Origin: Neonectria sp. B-13
Lineage: Eukaryota > Ascomycota > Sordariomycetes > Hypocreales > Nectriaceae
Assembly (NCBI GenBank): GCA_002682825.1
Contig: NOKP01000001.1
Location: 3,971,296-4,035,295 of the forward strand
DNA: 64,000 nt
Direction: 5' to 3'
Below the pieces are notes generated by a model, which was not told where the DNA came from, made no database searches, and worked only from the letters and a program-made list of their open reading frames with translations. The position numbers and the translations under genes were made by a program. Position 1 is the first letter of the stretch, and every line of letters starts with the position of its first letter. Shown here one piece after another: positions 11,737-23,728 of the stretch.

Positions 11737-12420
11737 GTCGGCAGTTGGACAGTTCGTCAGCAAGAGCAAAGCTCGTCGAAGCTCTAGGGCCCTGTGTTTA
11801 GCGGTGCTGGCGGTGCTGGCGGTATTGGTGTTGGTGCTGTCGCAAAGTCGTGGCGTTGATGGCGCAGAGCTTGAGTCGACGGTAGCAGCCAGTTTCGGGG
11901 CGACGGAATGAGATGCCAGCAAGGGTGCAATACGAATCTTTCGAGGACCGTAAGCTGTAGCACATCAGCGACACCAGGTTCGGGCTCGGACTAACAGAAC
12001 TGGGAAGGATGGAGAATGGAGGGATGGAATCTTCGACGGGGCTTTGAGAGAGATTGAACCCCAGTCGTGCGTGCAGTGCGTCCGTCCAGGCGGGGTGGGG
12101 CATGGGACTGGCAGTTGGGTGTCGCACAACCGGAGCATGGGCAGCAGGAGCGAACGGTAGGTACCTACTCTAGGGGAAAGTTGTACTAGCTAGCAGTTTA
12201 CTCGGATATGTGAGCATGGGGAACGAAGAGAGAATATCTGGCAATAGCTATTGGACGCAATCGGATGGTTCGGCGTCGCGTACCTTAACCACTAGACTAC
12301 TAGCTCGTCATGCTGGGATACCTGAGTACTCTGCAGTGGGAGTTTGACGGATATGTCGTAGTGGGCGGCGAATTTAAGCCGAGTAACAAGCTCTGGGACG
12401 GGTCGGCGTTTCGGTCCGGT

Positions 12421-12456
12421 GAGATAAGATGAGACGAGATGAGATGAGATGAGATG
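12421..12456. repeat. GAGAT pentamer repeat
   Basis: About seven GAGAT/GAGAC units occur in a row in the divergent intergenic region. This is a simple sequence repeat. Confidence 0.85.
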
Positions 12457-14814
12457 GGGAATAAGACGGTCCACCCCTCTTGAGTTCATGTTTCCGTGTG
12501 AGTTTCTGTCTGTCTGTCTATCTGTCTAGCTAGCCTACGCTTACGTGTCTCGGTCTCAGGTTCGCGTTAATGGCTACTTGGCCACGCACAATCCTCCCAC
12601 TGCCTGGTAGCGAATGACGAGAAGAACCGAGAGAGATACGGTACGAGGGCAACGAAGCTTGCTTCTGGTGCGCATCCGGAACAAAGCACAGGTCGCGATC
12701 ACCACCAAGGCCCATATTGGTCTAGCCGAGGGCGGGCGAGGCGCTAGCAATAAGGCCTGGACATGGATGCTTTGGACGGATGTGACCCTGAAGCATCGCC
12801 GGGCGATGACGATGGGGATGGAGATTGGCTGGCTCATTGGACGGAGCGGGATGGGAGGGGCCATTGGATGACGAGCTTTTCATTTTTATGTGGCGGATAT
12901 ATCATATGGTCATCATAAGCAACGGGGAAGGGAAGCTTGTCGAGATAGGGTTTCGAGGCTGGAGGTCCAACATGACGTGGACATTTACGCATATCGCTGA
13001 GCCTACTTGGAACCTAGGCCTAAACTAAGTGCATCGCCGCATTCAGGGCTTTAACAAAGCATGGTCGCATGGTAGCAGGGACCGCAACAAAGATCAAACC
13101 ATCCCTGGTCGGGGACTTTCTGTGAATGAGGGGAAAGGGCTTTTTCTAGTGTGCCAAGGCACGAATGGTGTGGGATGAGGCGTCTTTTCGCGGACTTACA
13201 TCTGGAGGAGCGTGTGACCAAGCTCTACGCAATTGGCCTCATTCAAGCCTCGTTGTGGCGCACCCTGACCTCTATCTCCCTGGAGTCATTCTCGGTCGAT
13301 GGCCAGTCAACCTCATTATGGTCTTTGATTCTAGCTTCTCGGACATAAATTTTCAGATGACTAGCTGTTGACTGAAGCACCACAAGCCTGCCCACTCGTT
13401 GTCTCCTACTACAGCCCTTGATCACGCTACACAACCCAAACTACAGATCTACGTATCAAATCTAGTCCCGGGAGTTACCTTTCCCAGAGGTCATGGTCAG
13501 GTTCTCAAAGCAGTAATTTCTTAGTTGGGAGCGCGCAGACCGTAGGCCTATTGGACTATTTCTCGTCTCCCAGAAAACCAATATTGTTGAGTTCTGTACT
13601 GACGAAAATGCAAGATGGTTCCTGTAGACCAATAAAGTCATGATCTTGCGATACTCAAGGCTTGCTTGCTTGGCTTTCGAGTTGGGACAACATCAACATG
13701 TTGAATCATCCGCGATATCAAGTTCACTTGACGGGAATACAGCCTTGTTCATCGTTTTCCATGTTTTGCGGACCATGCTCAGGACAAAAGCTCAAGGTGG
13801 GCACAATCTTGAAACTACGTATAGTACCGGCGAACCCACATGCCCACCTCATGGCAGATGAAACAACCGTTCATAGTGGATGAGGAGGTATGTGGCACAG
13901 TGGTACTGTGGACGGAGTCAGATGGCCCCAACACTTGCGTGAGGTTGTTTCATACCGACCAGTCACGATATAAATATGTACATGCTCTCACTGGAAAACG
14001 ACAAGCTGTCAAAGCAATTTCAAAGGGTTCACTTATTTAGGGCAAGAATGATGATGCATTTGAGATTGAGGAATGCAGAATGTCTGTCCGTCAGCTAGAT
14101 ATTAACCGGCTTGTGTGACCCACACACCCCCTCTGACATGTCGTGTGCTAACAGATGACCAACCAAACTTGCCTGTGACAGGCCGTAAGAGATCCAGGGA
14201 TCTGCGCTAGAGATGAAGCTAATCCGCGGGGGTGAAAACTCTAGTTTGCTTCTATTGTTCCGCACATCCGTCGCTTGTGCTTCGTGCTCATCAATCCCCT
14301 GCCTGGCTGAGAATTGGAAACAATGAACCACCCCGGCTTGGGCTAGAAGATCGTGAAAGAAGGAAAATACAGAACCGGCCCATCTGACACTAACTACTGC
14401 ACATTGGTGACACGGCGTCTGGTTTCCCGGTAACTAGCGCTGGACATGTGGATGGAGATGGATTGTTCGAGTCTCTATCCCATCTTCGCCCTGTGCTGCC
14501 TCCCGTCGCTTCCCCCCCCCCCAGCTCAATTTGCTTCTAGCCAAGTAAGTAAGTACCTTACCCTAGACCGAGACGCGGACGAACCCAACCTGCCTATCCT
14601 AAGTATCCGCCGTGGCATAAGTTACCTCGTATATCCACATATCCACATATCCATCCACACGCCCACCTTCGCCCGCCTTTTTGCTTGCGGGTGTGGTCAC
14701 CCTCTCCAGTGTTCCCAGCTGCCTCTGCCTGTCCTCTGCCTCTGTCCTCTGCCCCTCATCGTCTGCATCCGCTCCTTGTCCCTCCGTCCAGGCAACGACA
14801 TTTTGCTTCCCACG

Positions 14815-14846
14815 ACGCTCCCACGCTCCCACGCTCCCACGCTCCC
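14815..14846. repeat. 8-bp tandem repeat ACGCTCCC x4
   Basis: Four perfect copies lie in the presumed 5' leader of the polyQ Zn2Cys6 gene, about 330 bases upstream of its ATG. Confidence 0.9.
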
Positions 14847-15179
14847 TCTCCCCGACGATCCATCGACGCCTCTTTTTTCATTGTTCCGTGGCCGAGTCCT
14901 CGAGTCCCTGTCCTGAGTCACCCCGCAACAGACAGCTCCATTGTTGCGTTGCGTCATCCCTCCTCAGTCCTCACGCACCTGTTCCGTACTAGACGCGCAC
15001 CCATCTTTGGTATCGTTCCGCTTCCCGGTTCCGCCCCCCCATCTCCCGTCTCCGTCCGTCTTGACGACCTCGCGACTCGCTGTGCTGCGCACGCGACTTC
15101 AACACCCTCAAGACCTCGGACACCTGCGCAACGATTCCGACTGCGATTGACACTCGCTGCCCACCCGTCGCTTCGTCCA

Positions 15180-15275
15180 ATGGATGCCGCCACCATCTTC
15201 CGGCAGGGCATGGGTCCCGTCGGACCCCGTATGAACCACGCCTTCATCAGCCATCCTCAACAGCAGCAGCAGCAA

Positions 15276-15307
<32 letters not shown>

Positions 15308-18199
15308 TCAACCGCCGCCGCAGCAGTTCCGCAAGGCGCCCTCCCCCCAGGACGATAACTCCGATGGAGACTCCTCTGGCCATCGTATTGCTCACACCCT
15401 AACGGCGTGCTGCCGCTGTCGACAGGTATGGATTGTCCCGCATCCTGTCGCAAAACCAAAGCGCCCCCCCCGTCGTGCTAATCCCCCTCCTCCCCTCTAG
15501 AGAAAAACGCGATGCGATCCTACCCTGCCCCGCTGCCTCCCCTGCGAGCGATCTGGCTCGACCTGCGAGTATCTCGATGCTGCAAAGGGTCGCAAGATCA
15601 ACCGCTACTATGTCATCAAGCTGCAAGATAAGGTGAGGGCGTTGGAGGCCGAGTTGAGCCAGTACACCGACGAGGACAACGAGTTCCCGAGAAGCACCGA
15701 AGACATGGTTCGCCCCGGCGGTATGGTTCGTCTCAACGGCGGCGACGAGACCCCGCGGTACCTCGGACCCAGCAGCGGTATTGCCATGACGCGCCTTCTC
15801 ATGGAGGAGGCCAAGCGCTACACTGATTCCAAACGCATATCCGACCTCATCCCGAGCGTCCGCGCCCGCCAAGCTCGCATGCAGTCTATCCAGATGACCG
15901 GCCCGGTGGCAAACCGGAGGAAGAGTTATCCCATGATCAGTCAACACCCCGCCGAGAGCCTACCCACGAGAGCTGTCGCCGATAAGCTCTTGGAAATCTT
16001 TAACCAAAAGGGTGAGCCGCTGCCCTCGGTGTGATAGACAGCTCCGTCCCTGTACTGACTGGTTGTAGCTCAACTCTTCTGGCCTGTGCTGCATGAGAAG
16101 GACCTACACGATGATATGGAGGCGGTTTATAATGGCGATAACGACCCACATAAGACGTTCCTTGTTCGCATGGTCGTCGCCATCAGCTTGCAGAAGCTGG
16201 ACACCCAATATGCCGGCCTAGCGGATAGCTATTATTTGGCTGCGATGCAATACTTTGAGGACATTGTCCGTCCCAAGGACCTCAAAACCCTGCAATGCCT
16301 AGTTTTGATGGGTCAATATTCACTCCTCACGCCAACTAGGACGCCGATCTATTACGTGGTCGGCCTTGCGACTAGAATCTGTCAGCAGGAAGGTCTGGCG
16401 AGTGAAAAGACGATTTCAACGGGCTACAACCTGGACCCCAAGACGATCGACTTGCGAAGACGCATCATCTGGACCGTGGCCGCTATGGAATACGGTCTGG
16501 CCCATAGCATGGGCAGGCCCAACAGCTTTGCAACAGGGGATGACCGCATGGACGTTGAGTTCTTCGCGGCTGTTGACGACGAGAACATCACCGAGCACGG
16601 CATCAAGCCAGCTCCCCCAAGCGAGCGCAAACTTGTGGCCATCCATTTCTACAAGATGCGAATGTGTCAGGCAGAGATTCGGAGGGCGCTTTACGAGAAG
16701 AAGAGGCCAGAACCAAAGAACGACTCGCATCCCTGGTACCAGAGGGTGGAGAAAATGAACAAGGAGTGGTTGGACGCATCGCCAGAGAACCCTGCTTGGT
16801 GTAAGCCTTGGTAAGTGACCCCCACCCTCCCGCGAGAGGCATCGGGACTTACAAACTTGACAGGTTCACCGGCCGCTACCACCAGATGCGGATATTCATG
16901 TACAGGCCCTCTCCACAAGTTCCCAAGCCGTCGCCGCGTGCAGCTAAGCTCTGCTATGAAAGTTCAGCTTTCATCATGAATCTTTCTAGCAAGCAGATGG
17001 AGAGCGGAATAGACATCACTTGGGTGTTCCTCCTGACCGTTAACATGTCGCTTAACACCATTCTCTGGACCATCTCATACCCAGCGGTGCGGCAGGAACA
17101 TCCTCGTGAAGAGGTGGAAAAGCTCGTCAACCAGTCCCTGGACGTCCTTGATCGCTGCGCAGAGCGATGGCCCGGAACTGCATCGACCTCCCAGCTGTAT
17201 CAGATCTTCTCCAAGGCCTGTCTGCAGAGTTACGACGCACGCCAGACACCCGGGCAACCAGGTGGCTTCTTTACAACACCTCCGTCCTTTGCGGATCCTC
17301 ACTCACCTCCTGAGGCATTCGCTCAGTCAAACCAGCAGCAATCCCAAGCCCCTTACGCAAACCCGCCACAGTTCAGCTACGTCTTCGACTCCCCCCCTGA
17401 GGCGATGAACAACTACGCTTTCGACCCCAACTTCCGACCGCCGCAACCAACATTCCGATCTAACTCCATATTCTGCAACCCTGCCAGCAACGAACCACCG
17501 ACGGGCCGCAGATTCTCCTACTTCCCTCCTGACTTCACCCAGTCAGGGGATACGGCCCCAGACGACCCAACACCGCCTGCGACTGCGACTCCCGAGCAAC
17601 ACATGGCGTCGCCTCCCGACAATCTGTCCGACCAACTGCCCACGCCGCCCGATTCCGCCCTCACCGGGAACATGACGACACCTGGGTCTGTTCTCTCGCC
17701 GCCGAACAACATGACGCAGCAACACACTCCTCACATGCAACACGCGTCTCCAATTCCCATGTCTGCGCACACCAACATGTCTCCCCCGCAGAAGCCAGGC
17801 CCTCCCCAGCGCGGACCGACCTTCTCCGTCCCGCCCACGACCCAGCCTGCTCCCGCTCAGCGGCCGCTGCCCGCCCCGAACGGCATCGGCGACTGGTTCT
17901 CGCCGCCCCCACCCTTCATCTCCCCCTTCTCCTTTGGCAACATGAGCAATAGCTTCTTCAACGATGGCATGACCGCTGGAACAGGCAACTACGGAGACAT
18001 ATCAAGCTCTGGCCTCGGCCTGCAGAATCTCGACGTCAGCGGCCTCCAGGGTCCCGCCCTTGACTACAACTTCGCCCGCCAGGGCAGCCTCACCCAGTCG
18101 CAACAGCTCGAGCTCATGAATGTGCTTGAGACAGAGGGAATGACCGATATCGACACCTTCCTGAACGGCGGCGCTGTGGCTAATACTAGGTGGTATTAA
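15180..18199 (+). CDS. Zn2Cys6 transcription factor with polyQ N-terminus
   Basis: Nuclear regulator of 944 residues in four exons: 15180-15425, 15501-16011, 16069-16810 and 16864-18199. A polyglutamine tract covers about residues 27-42. The zinc cluster has cysteines at 77, 80, 87, 94, 97 and 104 and is cut by intron 1. It is followed by CEYLDAAKGRKINRYYVIKLQDKV, shown here only as the PUT3-like linker and coiled coil beginning INRYYV. The fungal TF domain covers roughly residues 240-550 (AQLFWPVLH, then RRRIIWTVAAMEYG). The last 400 residues are Pro/Gln/Ser-rich, as in activation domains. The ATG at 15180 is the first in frame; upstream frame reaches 14685 only from GTG. The resemblance is to PUT3-type factors; the target genes cannot be told from sequence. 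Confidence 0.93.
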
Positions 18200-18688
18200 G
18201 AGCATTTACATTAACGAAAGTAAGGGTGGGATACCGTGCATATGGAGGCGTTTAGGCTTTGATTTACTTCTTTCAGCATTAGAAGCCGTATTCGGATGGT
18301 TACGCCAAATAGAGATTTCCCCGCAGGTTCCTTGGTGTGTTTTATGTTATCATACAGCCGTGTAGACTTACTTGGTATGAGGTGATTTAAGTCCGAGTTG
18401 GGCAATATGTGTTCGGTCCCTATTCATCAAAGGCTATTTGGCTATGCTATGCACTAGTCCGTTTGCCTAGGCCCTTGAACTGTTCTTTCATGTGCGAGGG
18501 GACGGGACGGGCTAGGGACCGACGGTAAACTATCCTGCAAGACTAGCGAACATCAACTACCGTGCTGAAAAAAAGCGGCATTGATATGAAATGTGAGGAA
18601 TCAACAGGAGTAAAATCTCCGGTGTTAGGGCTTTGCTGGGTTGGTACCTAGCCCCCATGAGCGGCAGCCATCTTGAGCCATAGCTTCA
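18200..18688. other. Convergent 3' flanks
   Basis: This is the shared 3' region of the polyQ Zn2Cys6 gene and the unknown gene at 18689-20997. Nothing else is evident. Confidence 0.6.
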
Positions 18689-20997
18689 TCAAGCCCCATC
18701 TTCCTCAAGCTTTAGCTTCCCCAATGCGTCATCCAAGTTCTCCTCCGCCTCGCCCAGGTTCTTGGTACGCTTCTTCCGCCTTGCCGTACCCGTTACGACA
18801 GGTGCTTCTCGCACCCACCGAGCGATGGCGACCGCCCGTGCAGTGAGCAAGGTATATTCCTTTCCATCATCTACGGACCATCGTCTCAGTGCGGGATGAG
18901 CGTTCGCACCAGCGGCAGCAGGACCGGTGTTGTTACCTGCACCATTGTTGTTGCTGGTGTCAAAGAGCGTTTGACCTTCCTCGGCACGCTCTTCACGAGC
19001 TTGCACCGCGTCGCGGAAACTAGCTTCGTCGTAGACACGCTCATCATCTAGAGCCTCGAGTATGGCTTGTTGGTGGATCTGTGCCTTGTGTTGTTCCTTA
19101 GAGACATCCTCAACTGACTCTCCATTTACCAGCGCCGCCGCCGCAGAAGCTGCCCGGCCAGGGCTGGGACCTGGGTCTTGCTCGGGGGGAATATCGAAGA
19201 CGGGAAGCGGTGCGGGTGCACAAAGCACCTCCCAAGGCGCACTGAGCTGTAACCAGTTGCCTGCACGACCAAGCACTTCAATCCAGTCTGTCCTTGCAGA
19301 TGATCTACTTGCCTGGAAGATGGGATATCCATCTGAAAGGCGAGCTAGTCGGGCCACCATGTTGGCATGGCGTAGGAGTTCCTTGCTTGAGGTTTGGATA
19401 AGGCAGTGACAGAGAAGTACCGAGTGCAGCGCATCCGCCAGTAGAGGATGATAAGAAACGGACTCGCAGGTTGATTCATGGGGCGGTGTGGTTATGCCTG
19501 ATTCTGCAAGGTCTCCAGGAGGATAGGGGGGGAGGTCCGCCGGTGGAACGGGTGCAAAGAGGTCGGGCAGGGAGTAGCTTGCGTATGGCTTGATTGGTGG
19601 GCCACTATCAGAGGACCGAGGGTTCCGAATTCCGTGAGCTGCGAGGTTGACACGGTCGTTGAAGTCCTTTGCTACCCTAACAGGTAAACTAGGGGTGTAG
19701 TCGAACTGTGCGAGGAAAGACATGTAATCCCGAAGGGCCCTCTTTGCATAGGATTTGACAAGCTTCCGCGCTTCAACTTGCTTTCGCTTCAACTCCTTAT
19801 CCTGATCGCCGCCATTTGTTTTAGGGGCGGAACTCTTGTCCAAAATTTCCCTTTCCGTGTTGTCTTCTGGGTCTGGGGCTGGTGGCAAGCTGCTTGCAAT
19901 TTGTTGACATGCCAGAATAACGTAGACGGCCGCACGCTGGAATGATAACTGACCCTCCAAGCTAGTGGGCTGGTCCTTCTCTGCCAAAATGATGTCCTGA
20001 GGCCGTCTCTTACTCCGATGCGACTGCTGGAGCTGCAGTTCTTCCTCAGTTGGGTTGTGTGGTGGTTGATGGAAGCGACACGATGACAGAGCAAGTGTGA
20101 GATCCTGCGCGGCACCTTCGTAGTCATTCCTGAAGGTCTTCACCATAGCTCTCGTCCGCAACGCTTCCCTGTCTGTGGGTCTCTCTGATATCATCTCCAT
20201 CAAGGGCTGTAGGCTGGTAGATTCTACCAATTGGCGAGAGGGTATCTTTTCGTGAAAGAAATGCACATATTTCGCATCCATATCCTTTGGGTTGCGCTGT
20301 AGCACTAACGCACCGACGTCTTCCAGAGGAGAAGCCCCTTGCATTGCCGCAACGCTGCACGCTATCTCATCCAGGCGATATGCGTGACCGAGCTTCTGGC
20401 TGGCCTGCTCTCTCATCCGGAACTTTCGCTCACGACTTAGTTTCACCCCATGCCCAGCCCCCCCTGGCACAAGCAAAGACGTTGACGACCCCCCGGGCAA
20501 GCTGCCATTGACATTCGTCAAGACTGGCGAGGCGATGTCACTAGCAGCCCTCACGGCGAGATTGGTCGCTTCATCGACGAGGCGACGGATCTTGACGACA
20601 TCAAAAAACACAGCGGGATCAATGGGCCGAGGTCGTGGGGCATTGTAGTTGATATTGGCAATGGTCTCGAGGATCTCGATTGGCATCTGCAGCCAGGGAC
20701 CGTGGAAGTAGGAGATGTATCGCCAATGCCTAGATCCTAGTATTAGCATACCGGATTGGAGAGCTGACAGACACAAGCGAGAATATCATTGTACTCGACG
20801 CGCAAAAGGACCACCTACTTGTTCCGGGCGATTGCGAGGGTAGCAGGTAGCGGCGAGAGTGGCATGGAGATGTTTTTGGCACCTCCAGGACCGGTGCGAG
20901 GGCCTTTGGAAAGCACGGGTGTGAATGTTGAGGAAGAACTACTAGACGCAACCTGCTCCTTGTCGCCAGGCGCCCGTTTGACCTTCTTGTTGGGCAT
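18689..20997 (-). CDS. Large protein of unknown function, predicted soluble
   Basis: Two exons, 20997-20819 and 20729-18689, give 739 residues. The 89-base intron has a GTAGGT donor, a GCTAATAC branch site and a TAG acceptor. The N-terminus is basic and Ser-rich (MPNKKVKRAPG), a possible nuclear signal. It is followed by LSPLPATLAIARNK and a conserved-looking HWRYISYFHGPW across the junction. The middle alternates helix-prone stretches with Lys/Glu-rich linkers (ELKRKQVEARKL; KSYAKRALRDYM) and could be a TPR-like helical repeat. The C-terminus is acidic after a basic RRKKRTK patch. I see no signal peptide, membrane helix or catalytic motif. It looks like a conserved fungal protein, but I cannot name the family. 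Confidence 0.85.
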
Positions 20998-21961
20998 GGC
21001 TCAGCCTTGAATTAGAGCATCGGGAACGACGGCATCCAAGTCGTCGCCCACGGGTCGTGATATTAGCAGTTTCGAGTAGGCGTGGGCGTGGGCGTGGGCG
21101 GGCGATCTGATGTGCAGGGCGGGCGACGTGGGGTAAGATTCGAGGTATCCAGACTTGAAAGTCTCAGTCAAGTAGTAGTAATGGGCAAAGAAAATGGCAA
21201 GGGCGCAACATAGCAGGTCTTGCTTCCGAGCGGCAGGTAAAACCAGGCGATGAAGACCCAAGCCATCCAAGAAGATAAGAATTGCTAGGACCTCGCGGCT
21301 TGGTCGTCGCGAAGAGTTGTCGTTTTCACTATCTACAAAGTAGACGTTCGGGTGTTAAATAGCAAGATCACGTGCCGGCGGGAGGCTGCAGTAAACACAA
21401 GTTGGAAAGCGCAGATGATGATGTTGCCTTCGTTGCCTCCGTGGATGCAGCTTGTTGATGTGCAGTTGAGCCGGTGAATGGCTCGTCATTCCTGTCGCGT
21501 TTGGCTCAGAAACCTGCCCAATGCCGCCTGGAGGTAAAGTAGTCAACTGCACTGTAGTTCTGCAAGAGGAGTGTTGTGTTTTGAAGCGTCAGTTGAAAAC
21601 ATACTGGTGAATGAATGCCGAGGGGCTGTACCTTAGCCTGTGGGTGACACGGAAACGGGCTAACACGCAACGCCCATGACATACACGTTTCCAGCCCCAA
21701 ATCATTGATCAACAATAGTATAAAGTACTTATCAACCATGTGCTATCATCCTTTTGGCCTGCACCTCTAAATACGTCGATTTCGCATCGTGAAGTACCAA
21801 TGAGTAGACCATGGTGTGTCTATAATTCCAAACTCCATGTATCCTGCTATGCTGCCTCCACTAAACCAATAATAATTATAATAATTGCAAACATTATGAC
21901 TAGTTGGAAGACCGTTCTTCCCTTGAGATGCCCGCATCCCGGTATAGTTCCGGTTCCCAGG
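20998..21961. other. Intergenic
   Basis: Upstream flank of the unknown 739-residue gene and 3' flank of the aminotransferase gene. A GTGGGC hexamer repeat (about 21084-21100) is present. No coding evidence was found. Confidence 0.6.
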
Positions 21962-23728
21962 TCAGGGCTCTTTCAAGTACCCGAGGCTGGTAATGCCATA
22001 ACTGCCATTCATCTCTCGGAGCGGTAGACGCAGTGTTTCCCTCGATGGCTCCAAGAGCGATGGCAATTGTGCTTCCGACGCCTCCGCGATGAATTCGTTG
22101 TGAAGAAACAAGAGCAGCGCGTGCACGTCTGCTTTGGTCGACATGCCACCGAGACTGGCCCGAACAATGCTACGAAGCAGTGTTAGTCTTCTCTCCGATG
22201 AACGAACAATTCACTGACGACTTACCCAGTTGGTCTTCTATTGATGATGGCCATCTCATTTGCGCCGCAGGCATGTCCGCTGGAGAACATCCTGTTCCAC
22301 TCCCATTCTTCGTACTCGAGCGCCTTTGACACACCGCCAGGACAGCAGACGCCTAGATCAGTTGGTCAACAAGGGCCTTTCATTTTCGTGGAATGTTCTC
22401 ACCTCCTGCTCGGATATAAACCCCGGCATCATTGGCAAGTCTCTCAACATCAGTCCAGGGGACATAGGTGCCATCCTGCCTCATCACGTTGAAGGCAAAC
22501 GTCGCACCCTGCCGTGAAGGATCTCCGTACATGGTCGGGTCATCGACGTAGACTTCCACGACAGGCGAACCGTTGGGGTACCTTAGGGCGATAAGGCTTT
22601 TGTAGAGCGTGCGGGCGAGGTAGTTGCAGTGGCGGGAGATGACGTCCTTGCACCTGGTTAGCTTATGTCTCCTGTCAAGATCAAGTGCATCTTACCATAG
22701 AACCATAAAGTCGCAGATGAGTATCGATGGCCAGACCGAGCGCCAAGATGCTATGGAACGGAAGAGTACCATCCTCAAGCCCGTCGTGGATGTTCCACAT
22801 GTCGTATTGGTCTCCGAGGCCAGGGATCTTCTTCGCGACGCGCCGGTCTCCGTTGAGAGGGAACAACTGAGCAACAGTACCTCCTCCAAAATATCTCCGT
22901 AGGTTCAACACATGACCCGACGACCGGCGTACAACTAAGGCGCCGAGGTCGGGGAAACCAAAGATCTTGTAGAACGACAGGCAGGTAAAATCGGGTGCAT
23001 CAGCTGGGTCGTTGAAGAGAGACCCTAGGGAGCTCGTCATGGCGAGGGCAGCGGCGTCGAAGAGAGTATATGTGTTTCGAAGTTGGGGGTGTTCTCGAAT
23101 TCTCCTCAGCCATCCTTTGGGCAGTCGACGCCCGCTGAGGTTGGACTGTCCGGGATAAGCAAACAAGCCGAGTCCAGTTGACTTGGAGTTTCGAATGGTG
23201 CTGTTGGCAGGGCATTCCAACCACCGCTCTACTTGATGGTCGTCTTCAAAGCAGTGGTAGTCTCCGGCAGTGAACTCTCGCACACCAATGATGCTTGTGT
23301 GCGCCTCGCGGTGATAACCGTACCAGAAACTCCTGTCTTGTGTCTTCTCCCCAAGATCACGGAAACCATCGGCAACGAGCTTGATGGCGGCTGTGGCGTT
23401 TGACACAAAGACCAGGTCGAAATGCTCGGGATCGGCTCCCAGGAATTCCAGGGTCTTGGCACGAACGCTGTCAATCATTTCCCCAGATAGCTTCGCCGGG
23501 AGGTTCTCGGAGTGCGGGTTGCCCCAGAGGTTACTAATCATGGCGTGGGAGAAGCTGCTGATGAGAGACCGGGCGTAGATAGTAGCGCCACCATGATCAA
23601 GATACGCCCCTGTGAGTCTACGTTAATAAGACATTGGGAGACGAGGGCTGGGGCCGGGGTTTCAAACCTCGAGACATATTGGGATACTCGTCATCCCGAA
23701 ACTTCTCCACAGAGGAATTGTATTCCAT
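21962..23728 (-). CDS. Molybdenum-cofactor-sulfurase-like class V aminotransferase (no MOSC domain)
   Basis: PLP enzyme related to the NifS-like domain of Moco sulfurase, which moves sulfur from cysteine to the molybdenum cofactor. Five exons, 23728-23668, 23609-22696, 22646-22403, 22352-22226 and 22169-21962, give 517 residues. Landmarks are YLDHGGATIY near residue 23, NPHSEN, FVSNATAAIKLV, FDAAALA, and the PLP lysine K235 in SFYKIFG. The end carries VCCPGGV, GHACGANEM and RPTGIVRASLGG. The C-terminal MOSC module of full-length sulfurases is absent. Intron 2 is taken to end at an AAG acceptor because it keeps frame and lies at the right distance from a CTAAC branch. The start at 23728 is the ATG nearest the family's N-terminus; a CTAAC plus TTCAG upstream (about 23780-23800) may mark a 5'-UTR intron. 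Confidence 0.9.

Larger units (their letters stand above)
11288..15179. other. 3.9 kb divergent intergenic region
   Basis: This separates the divergent starts of two Zn2Cys6 genes and should hold both promoters. It contains AGGTACGTA motifs near 11570 and 12156, short tandem repeats, and a pyrimidine-rich stretch from about 14450 to the ATG at 15180 that looks like a long 5' leader. Open frames here show no family features. Confidence 0.6.

Noticed and set aside
12275..12310. tRNA A-box-like sequence on the minus strand (TAGTCTAGTGGTTAAG)
   Set aside because: It resembles the 5' part of Asp/Gln-type tRNAs, but there is no B box, T stem or matching acceptor stem downstream.
14685..15179. N-terminal extension of the polyQ Zn2Cys6 factor
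   Set aside because: The frame is open upstream but contains no ATG before 15180; composition is that of a leader.
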